Shown here: positions 1 to 10,295 of the stretch, in pieces | Layout: every line of letters begins with the position of its first letter | Position numbering within the stretch: the first letter of the stretch is position 1 | Source: Chamaecyparis obtusa | Lineage: Eukaryota; Streptophyta; Pinopsida; Cupressales; Cupressaceae | DNA length: 64,000 nucleotides | Assembly (NCBI GenBank): GCA_027943335.1 | Contig: BSBK01005649.1 | Coordinates: 1,506,001-1,570,000 of the forward strand | Direction: 5' to 3' | Program-made: the position numbers and the translations under genes | The notes under the pieces: model-generated | What the model was told of the DNA's origin: nothing | Seen by the model: only the letters and a program-made list of their open reading frames with translations | Database searches by the model: none

Positions 1-1
1 A

Positions 2-3000
2 ACTAACGTTTGAATTTCCCTCCTCTGAAGGTGTCCAAAATGTTTCTATCCATGCTCCACTACTAGATGCTTGTTCTATATTAGGCCTTTGAATAGAAGA
101 TTCTTCATTAATTGGAGCATCTTGTTTTGGGATTTTTGCATAAGTATGTATAACAATGACTTCTTTATCTTGACATGACTCATCTGATAAAGTATCCCAT
201 TCATAATCCCTAGAATCATCACTATCTCCTTCGGATTCTAATGCATTTATTTGAGGATGAAAATCATGCATTGGACTTGAACTTTCTCCCTTATGTTGAA
301 AACCTACTCCGGCTTTTTCATGACTTGCCCTCCAAACAGGTTCAATAGGTTCTAATAATCCTCTATTTCTTTGGCCTAGGGGTCCTCTTCCTTTGTATCC
401 CATCTTTTGCATAATATCAAATCCTTTCCCATATTGTTCTGTTTGTATATTAACATGCTGAATTCTTTCCATGGGAGTGTCTAGGGTACCATCCTCATCA
501 TGATAAAGCCATTGAAGGACATCATCCTCTTCCTTATCCCATGTTGCTTTGTTATCTTCCCTCACAAAATAAGAATTATACTTATGTGGAAGATGTTCTT
601 TTGAGGGTTTTCCATGTGATTTAGGAGACATGGGCATGTCAAATAGAGAAACTGAATATTCTCCTACCCCTTTTGAACTAATCTTGCATTGTTTGTCAAA
701 TTTGTTCATCATCTCACTCATGTATTGGTAATGATCTGCTTTAGCTTGTTCTTTTTCCTCTTTAGTAGGTTTGTAAATCACTGTTTCCAATTTAGGTGCC
801 ACATATGGACTTTCCATCACATTTGGACCCTCGTAGCTCACTTTTTCCTTGCCCTTAGTTGATGTAGTTGAGCTAGCTTGAAGAGGATTTTGTGCATCTT
901 CATTGGTGATTCTTGGAACAACTCCTTCACGATTATGTGGAATGTATAATTCATGCAAGGGTTTGAGTGCATTACAATATTGAAATGGATTTGAGTCTCC
1001 TCCAATTGTGATTTCTTCACCCATGTATGGGAACTTGATGCATTGGTGGTATGTGGAGGGGACAGCTTGCATCTCATGAATCCAAGGTCTTCCCAATAAA
1101 ATGTTATAGGTTAATTTCATGTCCAACACTTGACATTTGGTTTCCTTCTTAATTGGTCCCACTTGGATGGGCAACACAATCATGCCTTTAGAAGCTCTTT
1201 CAGCCTCATCATAAGCTTTTATGGTGATTTTCTTTGTAGGGTCAATGCAAGACTCGGAGAAACCTAAGGATTTTACAAGACTCAATGTGCATATGTTAAG
1301 GCCAGCCCCTCCATCAATAAGGGCTCTTTTGACTCTATGCCTTTCGATCAAAACCTCTATATGTAGTGGCAAATTTTGAGGATGAGTTATAGACATGTCA
1401 TCTTGATCTGAAAATGAAAGACAATGAGGAGCCACAAGATGTCCTACCATATTTTGAAACTTTTCTTCCCCTAAGGTAGTAGAAACATGTGTTTCTTCCA
1501 AAGCTTTTTCCAAAATCCCTTTATGATTTGGTGACAACTTCAATAACTCTAAGATTGAGATTTGTGCTGGAGTACGTTGCAATTGGTCTACCAAACTATA
1601 AGGTCTTGCTGTTGTAGGAGATTGTTTGACCACAATGTTGGATGATGGGATATTGGTGTTTTGAGGGACTATCCCTTGTAAAGTCATTCTAGAATTCTGC
1701 CCTCTTGTAATGACATTTGTTGCTTCCTTTTGAGGCTGTTCATTAATGATGATAGCATTAACAATATGATCATATGATGGCGCAAAGTTGAGATTATTGG
1801 CACTTTGTTTCTTGCCATTTGATGACTCACCTTTATCATGTTTGTAAAAAGGTTGTTTGAAGGCCGTATGATCTTCATTATTTTGGGGTCCATCAACAGT
1901 GATTATGTTGTTATCTATCAAGTCTTGCACCACATTCTTTAATTGTAAACATTCATTTGTAGGGTGCCCCCGAATCCTATGATATTCACAATGATGCTTA
2001 GCATCCCACCAACCCGGCTTGTGGTCTGGTTCATAAGGTTTAATGGCGGGTAATGTAATAACATTATTAGCTATGAGAGTCTTTAATGCAGTTTCAAGTG
2101 ATTCTCCCAAGGGTGTAAAGTGTCTTGCAGGAGTGGGTTTCAAATACTTATCATACTTGCTGTTTTGATCCTTGTTTCCTTGATTATTCTTATTGACATT
2201 GTTGTTGTTGTTGGAAGGGGCATTATATGCTTGATTAGCATTATTCACTTGATTTGGTGTCTTTGTAAGGGCAAATGGAATCACCTTCAAGTTGCTGGAT
2301 TCCACTACACCATCATTAACAATACCTTTGTTGTTATTCCTTGCAGCATAACGGCTATTGTTGTTGTACCAACTTTTATTTGGATTGTTGTTATTGTTGA
2401 TATTGTTGTTGTTGGAGTTAGAGTTATTCTTATTTTCCTTGTGCAATTTCAACTCTCCACTCTTAATCAACACTTCTTCCGTTGTAATTCCGTTATCAAT
2501 TAGATCTTGAAAGGTTTTGGGACATTGCATCCTTAGTCTATAATTCAGCTCGCTTCTCAAACCGTTAATAAAGATATCCATTTTTTCTTTTTCCGGTACA
2601 CTTCTTGGATATCTAGCAAATGCAGTCCTCCATCTTTGCAAGAATGTGAGAAAGGCTTCTCCATCTTGTTGCTTCGTGTTACATAACGTTATCATGGTGA
2701 CCTCATGTTTGATGTTATAAGAGTAATGAGTCACGAATTTAGATGCTAACTCTTCAAAGGATTTTATGCCGGATGGTAGTTTTGAAAACCAATCCATGGC
2801 TGTTCCTCCCAAGCTTCTTGGGAATAATCTCATTAAATAGGTTGATTCATGCATGAATTCAAGACTCAATGCACAAAACCCCCGAAGATGATCATGTGGG
2901 TCAGAAGTTCCTTCATATCTCTCATATTTAGGAAATGTTACATTAATGGGAAAAGGCACCATGACCAAACTCTTATCGAATGGAAAAGGACATAATGTTT

Positions 3001-3643
3001 CAATAGAGAAAGGCTTAGGAGCCCCATTTTGTTTCAAATTGTCAATTTCCATTTGTAATGCCTTGAATTGTTTCCTCATTGCTTCCATAGGGTCTTCTAT
3101 TTCCTTGGGCTTTAATTGTTCTATGTCAAAATCTTTAGGTAGCTTTACCCCCGTTTGTATTAAGTCCATGAAGTGTTTTTCTTTATCCATAAGCATGGTC
3201 TTTTTCATTAGTTCTATGAAATAAGGACATTGTCTTGCCTCTAATGCTCTTTCAATCGTGGCTTCTTCTGCAGTTGGGGGTAAGTTTGTATTATGAGGAG
3301 GCAATAAGTTGTTGCCTTGTGAATTTGCCTCTTGAGAATTAGGGTCTCTTCCTCCATTATTAGAATTTCCTTGATTGTTGTTAAGATCCATACCTCCATT
3401 CATGTTGTTCCCTTGGTTGTTATTGGGATCTATGCCCCCATTCATGTTGTTCCCTTGGTTAGTGGGATCGATATTTCCTAGGGTACCACTAAACATGTTG
3501 TTAATGTCCTTTGCCTTAGTGGGATTTTCAGTCACTTGTGAAGTAATGAAAGTGTTCTTTGGAAATGGGAGCTCTTCTCCGTTGTAGGTCCCGTCTGTTT
3601 GTAATGCTCTCCTTATAGAAAATGACCTTGTAATAACAGGCAT
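2..3643 (-). CDS. gag-pro: E1 Gag-protease polyprotein, N-terminal 1214 codons, intact and open at the window edge
   Basis: The ATG at 3643 (protein begins MPVITRSFSI) is the first in a frame that I read codon by codon to base 2 without a stop. E2 starts the same way (MPVSTRS), which supports this start. Domains by approximate residue: low-complexity N/G-rich region 60-110; retrotransposon Gag core about 215-330, with RLFPRSLGGTAMDWFSKLP near 271; Asn-rich linker about 380-490; a zinc-knuckle variant CEYHRIRGHPTNEC (C-x2-H-x4-H-x4-C) near 551; aspartic protease with ALIDGGAGLNICT, catalytic Asp about residue 777, and ILLGRPWIHEM at its end; a G-patch-like segment near 1072-1095 (GKGFDIMQKMGYKGRGPLG). 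Gag would assemble the particle, protease would process the polyprotein, and the G-patch could bind RNA or a helicase partner (inference). DGG in place of DT/SG is seen in plant Tat/Athila-type proteases. Confidence 0.9.
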   Translation of the reverse strand, partial: MPVITRSFSIRRALQTDGTYNGEELPFPKNTFITSQVTENPTKAKDINNMFSGTLGNIDPTNQGNNMNGGIDPNNNQGNNMNGGMDLNNNQGNSNNGGRDPNSQEANSQGNNLLPPHNTNLPPTAEEATIERALEARQCPYFIELMKKTMLMDKEKHFMDLIQTGVKLPKDFDIEQLKPKEIEDPMEAMRKQFKALQMEIDNLKQNGAPKPFSIETLCPFPFDKSLVMVPFPINVTFPKYERYEGTSDPHDHLRGFCALSLEFMHESTYLMRLFPRSLGGTAMDWFSKLPSGIKSFEELASKFVTHYSYNIKHEVTMITLCNTKQQDGEAFLTFLQRWRTAFARYPRSVPEKEKMDIFINGLRSELNYRLRMQCPKTFQDLIDNGITTEEVLIKSGELKLHKENKNNSNSNNNNINNNNNPNKSWYNNNSRYAARNNNKGIVNDGVVESSNLKVIPFALTKTPNQVNNANQAYNAPSNNNNNVNKNNQGNKDQNSKYDKYLKPTPARHFTPLGESLETALKTLIANNVITLPAIKPYEPDHKPGWWDAKHHCEYHRIRGHPTNECLQLKNVVQDLIDNNIITVDGPQNNEDHTAFKQPFYKHDKGESSNGKKQSANNLNFAPSYDHIVNAIIINEQPQKEATNVITRGQNSRMTLQGIVPQNTNIPSSNIVVKQSPTTARPYSLVDQLQRTPAQISILELLKLSPNHKGILEKALEETHVSTTLGEEKFQNMVGHLVAPHCLSFSDQDDMSITHPQNLPLHIEVLIERHRVKRALIDGGAGLNICTLSLVKSLGFSESCIDPTKKITIKAYDEAERASKGMIVLPIQVGPIKKETKCQVLDMKLTYNILLGRPWIHEMQAVPSTYHQCIKFPYMGEEITIGGDSNPFQYCNALKPLHELYIPHNREGVVPRITNEDAQNPLQASSTTSTKGKEKVSYEGPNVMESPYVAPKLETVIYKPTKEEKEQAKADHYQYMSEMMNKFDKQCKISSKGVGEYSVSLFDMPMSPKSHGKPSKEHLPHKYNSYFVREDNKATWDKEEDDVLQWLYHDEDGTLDTPMERIQHVNIQTEQYGKGFDIMQKMGYKGRGPLGQRNRGLLEPIEPVWRASHEKAGVGFQHKGESSSPMHDFHPQINALESEGDSDDSRDYEWDTLSDESCQDKEVIVIHTYAKIPKQDAPINEESSIQRPNIEQASSSGAWIETFWTPSEEGNSNVS

Positions 3644-4168
3644 GAACAAACTTTAAGGGTATGTTGACTTTCTTCTCTTGATAAGCTGTTTTTGGAATAA
3701 GGTAAAAGTTTTTGATCAATTTTAAATGGTTTAAAATTTTAATGGTGTTTTGATCAATAACTTTGGAATATCTTGTTTGAAAATAAAAACAATCTCAACA
3801 CACACATCAATTGGGTACCATATCCCTAGAATGCTCTAATGTGTATATTTTTGAACGTTTTCACAGGTTTAACACAAGAATAGCTTCCACACAATCTACC
3901 TAGCACATAATTGGTTCGTAAACATGGCTCTAATAGGTAGTTTTGCTATTTTACCGTTATGTAGTAAGTTTTCCGTTCAAAAGAGATCTTAGCTTTTCAT
4001 CCCCCAACTATGTTAAGGGGCTTCCCACACGCACAAAAGCACGATTTTGCGCAATCCGTTAGGACTACTAGAGGAAGTTCGAAAGAGCTAAAATCCTTTT
4101 GTCGTGTACCCCATTAAGGATACCCGCGTTTCGTTTTATAGTGGGTCGGATTCTCGCGGCAAAAGCAA

Positions 4169-4199
4169 GTGTATCCCACTTTGGGCTGTCCCTCTCACC
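4169..4199 (-). promoter_or_regulatory. 31-nt block identical in the E1 and E2 leaders
   Basis: This stretch is base-for-base the same as 25419-25449 in E2, although the DNA around it differs by many substitutions. The wider block 4100-4240 also aligns with 25350-25490 and ends in a shared GGGAGGCGAGCCC. Both lie about 0.5 kb upstream of the gag start codon on the minus strand. A role in RNA packaging, dimerisation or translation is inferred from position only. Confidence 0.5.
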
Positions 4200-5029
4200 G
4201 GCCCTTCTAAGGCAATCTCGGGAGGCGAGCCCACTAAGTTTTAAACATATTCATTGAAAAGCATGAAAAATGGATTTGGTAGAGCAAGTTTGGGAATTTG
4301 ATTCACTCAAAGAGTGAAGAGCATATCCCTATTGCTTTTCCCTTATCCCAAACACTCACAATCAAATTGGTTCTTTTTCAACCCCGTGACAAAGGGGTTC
4401 TTAGAATTGAAGTGTTTATTTTTTTCCTTTTTTATGATTAAACTATGTTTTTTGAACTTTGAAAATGCCACAATTTAAGGGAAGTGCAAGCTTGATGAGA
4501 AAAATACCTCAAACGATGCTAGCAAAGGCTAGGCGCATTTTTAAGTAGTAGATTTTTGTTTTCTCTCCAAATCCTTCTCTTACCTTGGCAAAATGTTCCC
4601 TCCACCAACAAGTTAGTCAGCACAATACAAACAAAGTGAGGGAAAACCAAAATCAAAGCTAAAAATGATGTAATTGATTATGCTTTTGATTTTTTATTTT
4701 TTTTTACCAAGATACTTGCAAAATTCTTACAAATTTAAGGACTAAATTCCCAATTCAATGAAACATATTTTCGTTTGTAAGCATCTACAACAGCAATATA
4801 TTTGGCATGCAATTCTACTTCTTTCTCTAAATTATTATTGAGAACAAAGGTAGAATGTACCCGGTTTTCTTTCCTTATCCTCTTAGAGATCAATTTCTCC
4901 TCTAAGTTGTATCTTCTCTCTGGTTTTTGCACTTTCTTATGACAGACCATGCTCCTGATACAAAAAAAATGACAGTAAAGTTAGCATACAGTCCTTATTT
5001 TGACAAAATAGTGAAAATACTGCCAGGCG

Positions 5030-5720
5030 ACATTGTCCAGACTACAGGCGAGATCAAATTTAATAAAGGCGTGACTACTTTAACCGCGAGCGTCACCAAA
5101 AGGGGCTCAAGCGAGATTAAAATAGACAAGCGCGATATCAAATTCAACAAACGCGTGAAATATTTCTTACAGGCGACAACAGCAATTACACTAACAGAAA
5201 AAAGATGCTATACCAGGCGACATATCTTTTACCAAAGGCGATATCTAATTTAACAAAGACGTAATCAATTTAACCGCGAGCGTCACCAAAAGGGGCTCAA
5301 GCGAGATTAAAATGATTACGTGCGATATCAAATTAAATGAACGCGCAAACTCTTTAACCAAAAGCGACAAAGTAATTCAGTCAAGCGACATCTTATTAAA
5401 TGAAAGCGACATTTCAAATAATAAAAGCGACAAATAAAAAGCAAAGTGCGGCAAACTCCCTTGACACCAGGCGTGAACTAATTCGTCGACCGCGGCTTTT
5501 AATTCGTTGTAGGCGACATTGAAATAGCCAAAGGCATCATATCTTTGTGCAGAAGGCGATAATCTGATGTCCGCAGGCGTGATTTCTTTATCCTGAAGCG
5601 TGACTCTGCTTGTAAGAAGCGTGAGCGTTCAGACTCCAGGCGACATCTAAATTTCCGCGAGCGACATCTCTTTACTGTAGGCATGATTTCTTTACTGATA
5701 GGCGTGATTTCTTTCCTGTA
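5030..5720. repeat. Degenerate array of GCG-centred short motifs in the E1 leader
   Basis: Words such as aggcgac, aagcgag, gagcgtc, aggcgtg and aagcgac recur every 15-40 bases in otherwise AT-rich DNA. A longer duplication is visible: the string starting ttaaccgcgagcgtcacc occurs near 5080 and again near 5269. E2 has a similar but AT-shifted set at 26330-26680 (aaagcgct, aaagtgtt, aaagcgta). The array is therefore a property of the family rather than a chance run. Confidence 0.6.
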
Positions 5721-5803
5721 ACCTGCAAACAGTGAACAAAATCATGCAATTCTAGCCTAAATTTGCAAATAACGTGGAAATTTTGATAAATTTGAGGCCT
5801 AGA

Positions 5804-5821
5804 GCCCCACGGTGGGCGCCA
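5804..5821 (-). promoter_or_regulatory. E1 primer-binding site
   Basis: Read on the minus strand this begins TGGCGCC and continues CACCGTGGGGC, two bases from the LTR end. TGGCGCC is the start of the PBS used by many plant Tat/Athila-type elements (tRNA-Asp-like 3' end); the remaining bases do not clearly match that tRNA, so the primer is left unassigned. E2 has the same site with two changes at 26735-26752. Confidence 0.75.
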
Positions 5822-5823
5822 TT

Positions 5824-6667
5824 TGTGTGTGAGTGATTACACCTTCATGAAATAACAAGATTTAAAGAGAATTTACACTATTCAAAGCAAACTAATATAA
5901 ATAATGCACAATTAATCTATCAACATCTCATGGTTCTCTAAAATAAAGTGGTAAATGAGGCTCTCAGCTATGATCCTCACTAGTGACACTCTAATTATGA
6001 GAATTGAACTAAGAATGATATGCAAAATAGATCTAATTATCAAATTCTAGCTCTATTTGATAAGAAAATCTCTAAAATGATCAACAATTCAAGCTAAATA
6101 TCAATGAAAATGCTAAGTGAGTGGTGTGGATGCAAATTGCAAGAGCTTTGCTGCAATTCAAAGATATGGAGTGGATGAATAATGCCTCAAAATGCCTTCT
6201 ATTTATAAGATTTTCCCAAGGGTAGGGGGTAGAGTGAGATAACCATGGTTAGGCTTGGGTAAGGTCAATTGGCTTTGCTTTGTCCCTAAATTGGGGGACA
6301 AACATTTAAATGGTTTCAAAAGGCTGGACCATTTCAACAAAAGTGAGTGATTTGTGTCCATTTTGTCTCCTTTTTCCTTTGTTGAGAGAATTTCATATTT
6401 ATTAATTAATTAAAGTAATTAAATTTAGCCATGAAGGGTAAGAGGTTCATTTTGATTTTTCATTTCAACAACTATGTCATTAATTGAATTTAATCAATTT
6501 CTTAGTGTTTTTCCCCTTTTCAAGCTTTATTTAATCATTTAATCATTTAATTGAATTTTCCTTTGATTTGAATTGCCTCTGTTCCATTTATCGATTTTTA
6601 GTGCTATTTTGATGACTTGATGCACCTTTTGATTGAATTAAGCCTTTGCCAATTTTCCATGTCTACA
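5824..6667 (-). repeat. E1 5' LTR (844 bp)
   Basis: On the minus strand it starts TGTAGACATGG at 6667 and ends CACACA next to the PBS. The E2 LTR has almost the same length (853 bp) and related text at the PBS side. Its right border abuts coding sequence of the older Tat pseudogene. The first five bases of that flank (GTACT, 6668-6672) are the expected target-site duplication, which can only be tested outside the window. Confidence 0.8.
6200..6230 (-). promoter_or_regulatory. E1 LTR promoter: TATA box and upstream element
   Basis: Minus-strand TATAAATA lies at 6207-6200. Ten bases upstream is a C-rich element (plus-strand caagggtagggggt, 6217-6230). The same 14 bases stand at the same place beside the TATA box of the E2 LTR (27106-27119). 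This arrangement fits a Pol II core promoter for the element. Confidence 0.55.
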
Positions 6668-8020
6668 GTACTTCTTAAGGTTTTCCACCATGTTCTTATA
6701 AGGCACCATCTTGCCATCTTTTTTTTGATAGTCATCATTAATTTGATTAATGACTAATTGTGAGTCTCCATAAACCTTCAGTTTTGTCACCTTCCACTCC
6801 AATGCCAACTTGATTCCAATGACGAAGGCTTCATATTTTGCTATGTTATTTGTGCATGGAAATAGAAATTTATATGACTTTGGAATTTTAGATCCTTGAG
6901 GAGTGATTAAGAGTATGCCTGCTCATGATCTGTGTTGGGTGTATGACCCGTCAAAATATAGTTTCCATGTCTTTGCCTCAACATTCACAATCTCAGAATC
7001 TGGGAATTCTACTTGAATTGGTTGATCATCTTGTAGTGGTGATTCTACTAATTGGTCAACAATGACTTTCCCTTTGATAGATTTGTGGTCTACATACTCA
7101 ATGTCAAATTCACTCAACACCATGACCCATTTGGCTAGCCTTCCATTTAATGTTGTTTTGCTAAGTAGATACTTCAAAGGATTGATCTTTGTAATGAGTC
7201 TTATCTTATGAGCTAACATATAGTGGCATAGTTTTTGGGAATCAAAAACCATGGCCAAACATGCCCTTTCGATGAAGGTATAATTCAACTTGTATTTGAC
7301 CAAAGTTCTACTTATGTAATATATTGCCTTTTATTTGCCTGATTCATCTTCTTGTGCCAAAAGTGCCCCCAATGAATGCTCGGTCACTGAAATATATAGG
7401 ATCAAAGGTTTTCCTCTGATAGGTGGCATCAAATTTGGAGGGTTCATGAGGTATTTATTTAGCATGTTGAAAGCTTCTTCACACTTCTCATCCTATTTGA
7501 AAACTGTATCTTTATGGAGAAGTTGGGTGAAGTGATGACATTTTTTTGCTAGTTGGGATATAAATCTCCTGATGGATTGAATTCTTCCTTGTAGTGACCT
7601 CATTTGGCTTATGTTTTGAGGTGCTTCCATCTCCATGATGGCTTTGACTTTAGCGGGATCTACCTCTATTCCTTTCACTGATACAATGTAGACTAGTAGT
7701 TTTCCTGATTGGACCCCAAATGCACACTTTTTTGGATTGAGCCTTGCTTTGAATTGCTCTAATTTGACAAAAAAATTCTCCAAAATTGGTAGATTCTCCT
7801 CTCTTGAATGAGATTTTGCTAATATGTCATCTACATAATCATCCATGAACTTATGCATCATATCATGGAATATTTTTTCCATAGCCCTTTGATATGTTGC
7901 CCCGGCATTCTTTAGACCAAAGGGCATAACATTCCAATAGAATGTTCCCCATGTGCATGTAAATGCTATTTTATCTTCATCCTTGGGTGCTATCTTGATC
8001 TGGTTATTGTTATACACTAA
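6668..8020 (-). pseudogene. pol: Tat-type Ty3/gypsy RT - RNase H - archaeal-type RNase H fragment
   Basis: One minus-strand frame carries, in order, the RT palm (FGLKNAGATYQRAM, then MDDYVDDILAKS with the catalytic Asp pair intact), the connection and a first RNase H (ISVTEHSLGALLAQEDE, YYISRTL), then a second RNase H with KLYFDGSYT, AKYEAFVIG and VYGDSQLVINQ. The second, archaeal-type RNase H is diagnostic of the Tat lineage. Three in-frame stops (near 7491, 7333 and 6921) interrupt it; no frameshift was seen. The RT N-terminus is lost at about 8020, where similarity ends abruptly. The other end is cut by the E1 LTR at 6668, so the rest of the second RNase H and the integrase should lie beyond the E1 3' LTR outside the window. 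Confidence 0.85.
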
Positions 8021-9341
8021 CTTTTCACCCTTGTTTCAAGCTCTCATAGTCTTGATAACCTAGTATAACATGGGAATCATCTCCAAGTTGTGGGACCTAT
8101 GCTAACTGAGATGAGACCTCTAGGTTCTAGGCTGGTTCCTCTTGGATAATCACCCTAATTTGCTTCTTGACATGAAAAGTAAAACTTTTGAGGGAAAGGG
8201 ATAGAAAGAATGCTTGAAAGGGAAATGACTTGAAAGAAAACTACCTACTGGGTGATACACCGAAATGAAGGGTTTGAATCTTAGTATAGAGGATGAAATT
8301 AATGAACAACTTAGGTCTAGGAGATCACAACTCACTAAATAGGCCTGCATAAATATTTCATAGAAGGGTCTGCAATAGAAAGAGGCTATTCAGGGAAAGA
8401 GAGAAACCTTCACAAACAATAGCATTCCTAAGTGTTTAGACACAATCTACAACCTGCAGACAAACATTCACCTCTGAAACTTGGTATAGGAATGAGACAA
8501 GATTGCTAGGGGGTTGTAGTACACCCACAAAAGCATTCACATCAAATCACCCACAATAATACACAACAATTGTAGAAAGAGAGAGGGATCAAGAACCCTA
8601 AGGTATCATTCAAAACATACATATACTTCAACTCAATAAGAGGTAATTCAGACAAGGAAGCATAGGGACATGAAGAATTGTCACAAAATACCTCTGCAAT
8701 ATTTGAATTATCAATGAAATATTTACAACTGTATAAGCCAGAGGGTAGAAATGATACCATAGATAACCCTTAAGAAAAGTGAAATTCTTTTACAATTGTC
8801 CAACTCTGAGCTCAAAAGCTCCAAAAAATACAATATATACATCTCCTCTAAACAAGCGGGAGCAAAACCTAACTAGGGTTACCAATTTACAATAGAATAA
8901 AAAACCCTAAATCAATCAAGTCTGATCATAAATGTTACTTCCGAAAATATCTCAACCGATCAAATATTCATCTTTGCGTGTCCATCCCTGTACTAAAATT
9001 GCCTGTAGACAAAAACCTTGATCCAACTACTTCTTTGCAAGTCGGGCCTACCATAACTATCAAATCTGATACTCTTAGAAAGTAAGAATCCACTAAGAAC
9101 GGCTGCCTAGATCTTTTCCTCATCTATTCCAACTACAACCACCCCTGAAAACATAAATTCTGAGCTACCCGCGCTTGCAAACATTCTCTACAGGAACAAA
9201 CAGAAGAAAACCCGTGAAAGATATTGCAATCCCCTTTTGGAAAAGTCAAAGGCCACATCATAACAACCAGGACCAATAAAAATTGGTCACCTCAGCAAAC
9301 AAAACTCGCAGAAGGTAGAAGAATCATGCCTTGACCATCAG

Positions 9342-9399
9342 ACGGTGGGCGTATGATCTCATAAGCCCAAGAGATTCTATGAGATCATACGTCGACCGT
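9342..9399. repeat. 22-bp hairpin with 14-base loop
   Basis: Arms 9342-9363 and 9378-9399 pair at 20 of 22 positions around a core gtatgatctcata / tatgagatcatac. There is no T-run to suggest a Pol III terminator and no flanking duplication. It could be the tip of a small foldback element or a relic. Confidence 0.6.
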
Positions 9400-10129
9400 A
9401 GATCTGCCTCTGTTGGGACCATACTCAAAAGATAACCTGACCCACATTACATGCCAACTGTCCTAGCATGGACCAATAAGAAACCCACACGTTGGTTGGA
9501 CCTTCAACAACATCGGTCAAAACATCCGAAGGATCGAACAGTTGTCACATTTTCGCATGGAATCAGAAGATCCCATGTGATCATGTGCTAGTCATTGATC
9601 TTGGCAGTAAAGCAGATCTAATGGCCATTCAGAAGGGTGTTCTTGCAAATTTGGTTACTGCTCCCGATTTGGTTATGGATCATTTGGAGATGACTTTGTA
9701 GTATATTTGGTAGCGGCTCATGGATTATTGAGTTAGATGTGATGTCGAGAGATCGACATGCATAACTTGCATATTGGAGACTCATAGATCACTATGGTGT
9801 ATGTGATGACTTGGGAGAAGTCTTCTTCTTGGTGAACCAAGGTGAGAGACTTAGATTATAGAAAGTGGGTCATTTGATGCGACTTATGAGATATTGGATG
9901 CCTCTTCACAGTAGCTTCACGGTGTGGTCTGTGGTGTTTCTTTGTGACTGGGTTCTTGCAGAGATCTATTGATTTGGTAGCCATTGAGATAGATCAATAT
10001 ATTTGTCATACGTGGATTGAGATCTTAAATTATTGAGCTTCTCTTTGTTTCGACAATAGTTCAACATTCTCTACTTAACAAAGCCAACCACGTGAAGGTG
10101 GAAGCTCATCTGACTCCTCCTAGGAGCCT

Positions 10130-10206
10130 CTTATGACCCTTTACGACATTTTAAGACCTCTAAGATGTATTATTAGGGATTGTAAAGGGTCGTAAAGGGT
10201 CATAAG
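10130..10206. repeat. Perfect 18-bp inverted repeat
   Basis: cttatgaccctttacgac at 10130-10147 is the exact reverse complement of 10189-10206, with a 41-base loop. The right arm also contains a short direct repeat (gtaaagggt twice). Function unknown. Confidence 0.65.
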
Positions 10207-10295
10207 GGATCTTGGAACACAACAGTTGAGAAACATAAATAAAGGCATCATGGTCACAATTTTTTGGATATCTACATTTATGTTTCTTAGCTGTT

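Larger units (their letters stand above)
3644..5803 (-). other. E1 untranslated leader between PBS and gag
   Basis: About 2.2 kb with no supported gene. It holds two notable parts: a block near 4100-4240 with strong similarity to the E2 leader, including a 31-nt identical stretch at 4169-4199, and an array of short GCG-centred motifs at about 5030-5720. Short open frames here (4735-4950 minus, 4927-5253 plus) look incidental: they run through the motif array and have no counterpart in E2. A leader this long is compatible with packaging, translation-control or splicing signals, which is inference only. Confidence 0.75.
1..6667 (-). mobile_element. E1: 5' part of a Ty3/gypsy (Tat-like) LTR retrotransposon
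   Basis: Reading on the minus strand from 6667 down, the order is LTR, PBS, long untranslated leader, then a gag-protease frame that leaves the window at base 1. The 3' half (RT, RNase H, integrase, 3' LTR) is outside. Assignment to the Tat/Athila side of Ty3/gypsy rests on the gag type, the DGG protease motif and the TGGCGCC-type PBS; the RT that would settle it is not visible. The element is inserted in the same orientation into an older Tat pseudogene at 6668. The coding part has no disruption, unlike every other element here, so this is probably the youngest insertion in the window. Confidence 0.85.

Noticed and set aside
2120..2503. 127-codon plus-strand open frame rich in Ile/Val
   Set aside because: It is the antisense reading of the Asn-rich linker of the intact E1 Gag; GTT/ATT codons are the complement of AAC/AAT.
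4927..5253. 108-codon plus-strand frame over the GCG-motif array
   Set aside because: Its Lys-rich text follows the repeated motif words, lies antisense in the E1 leader and is not kept in E2.
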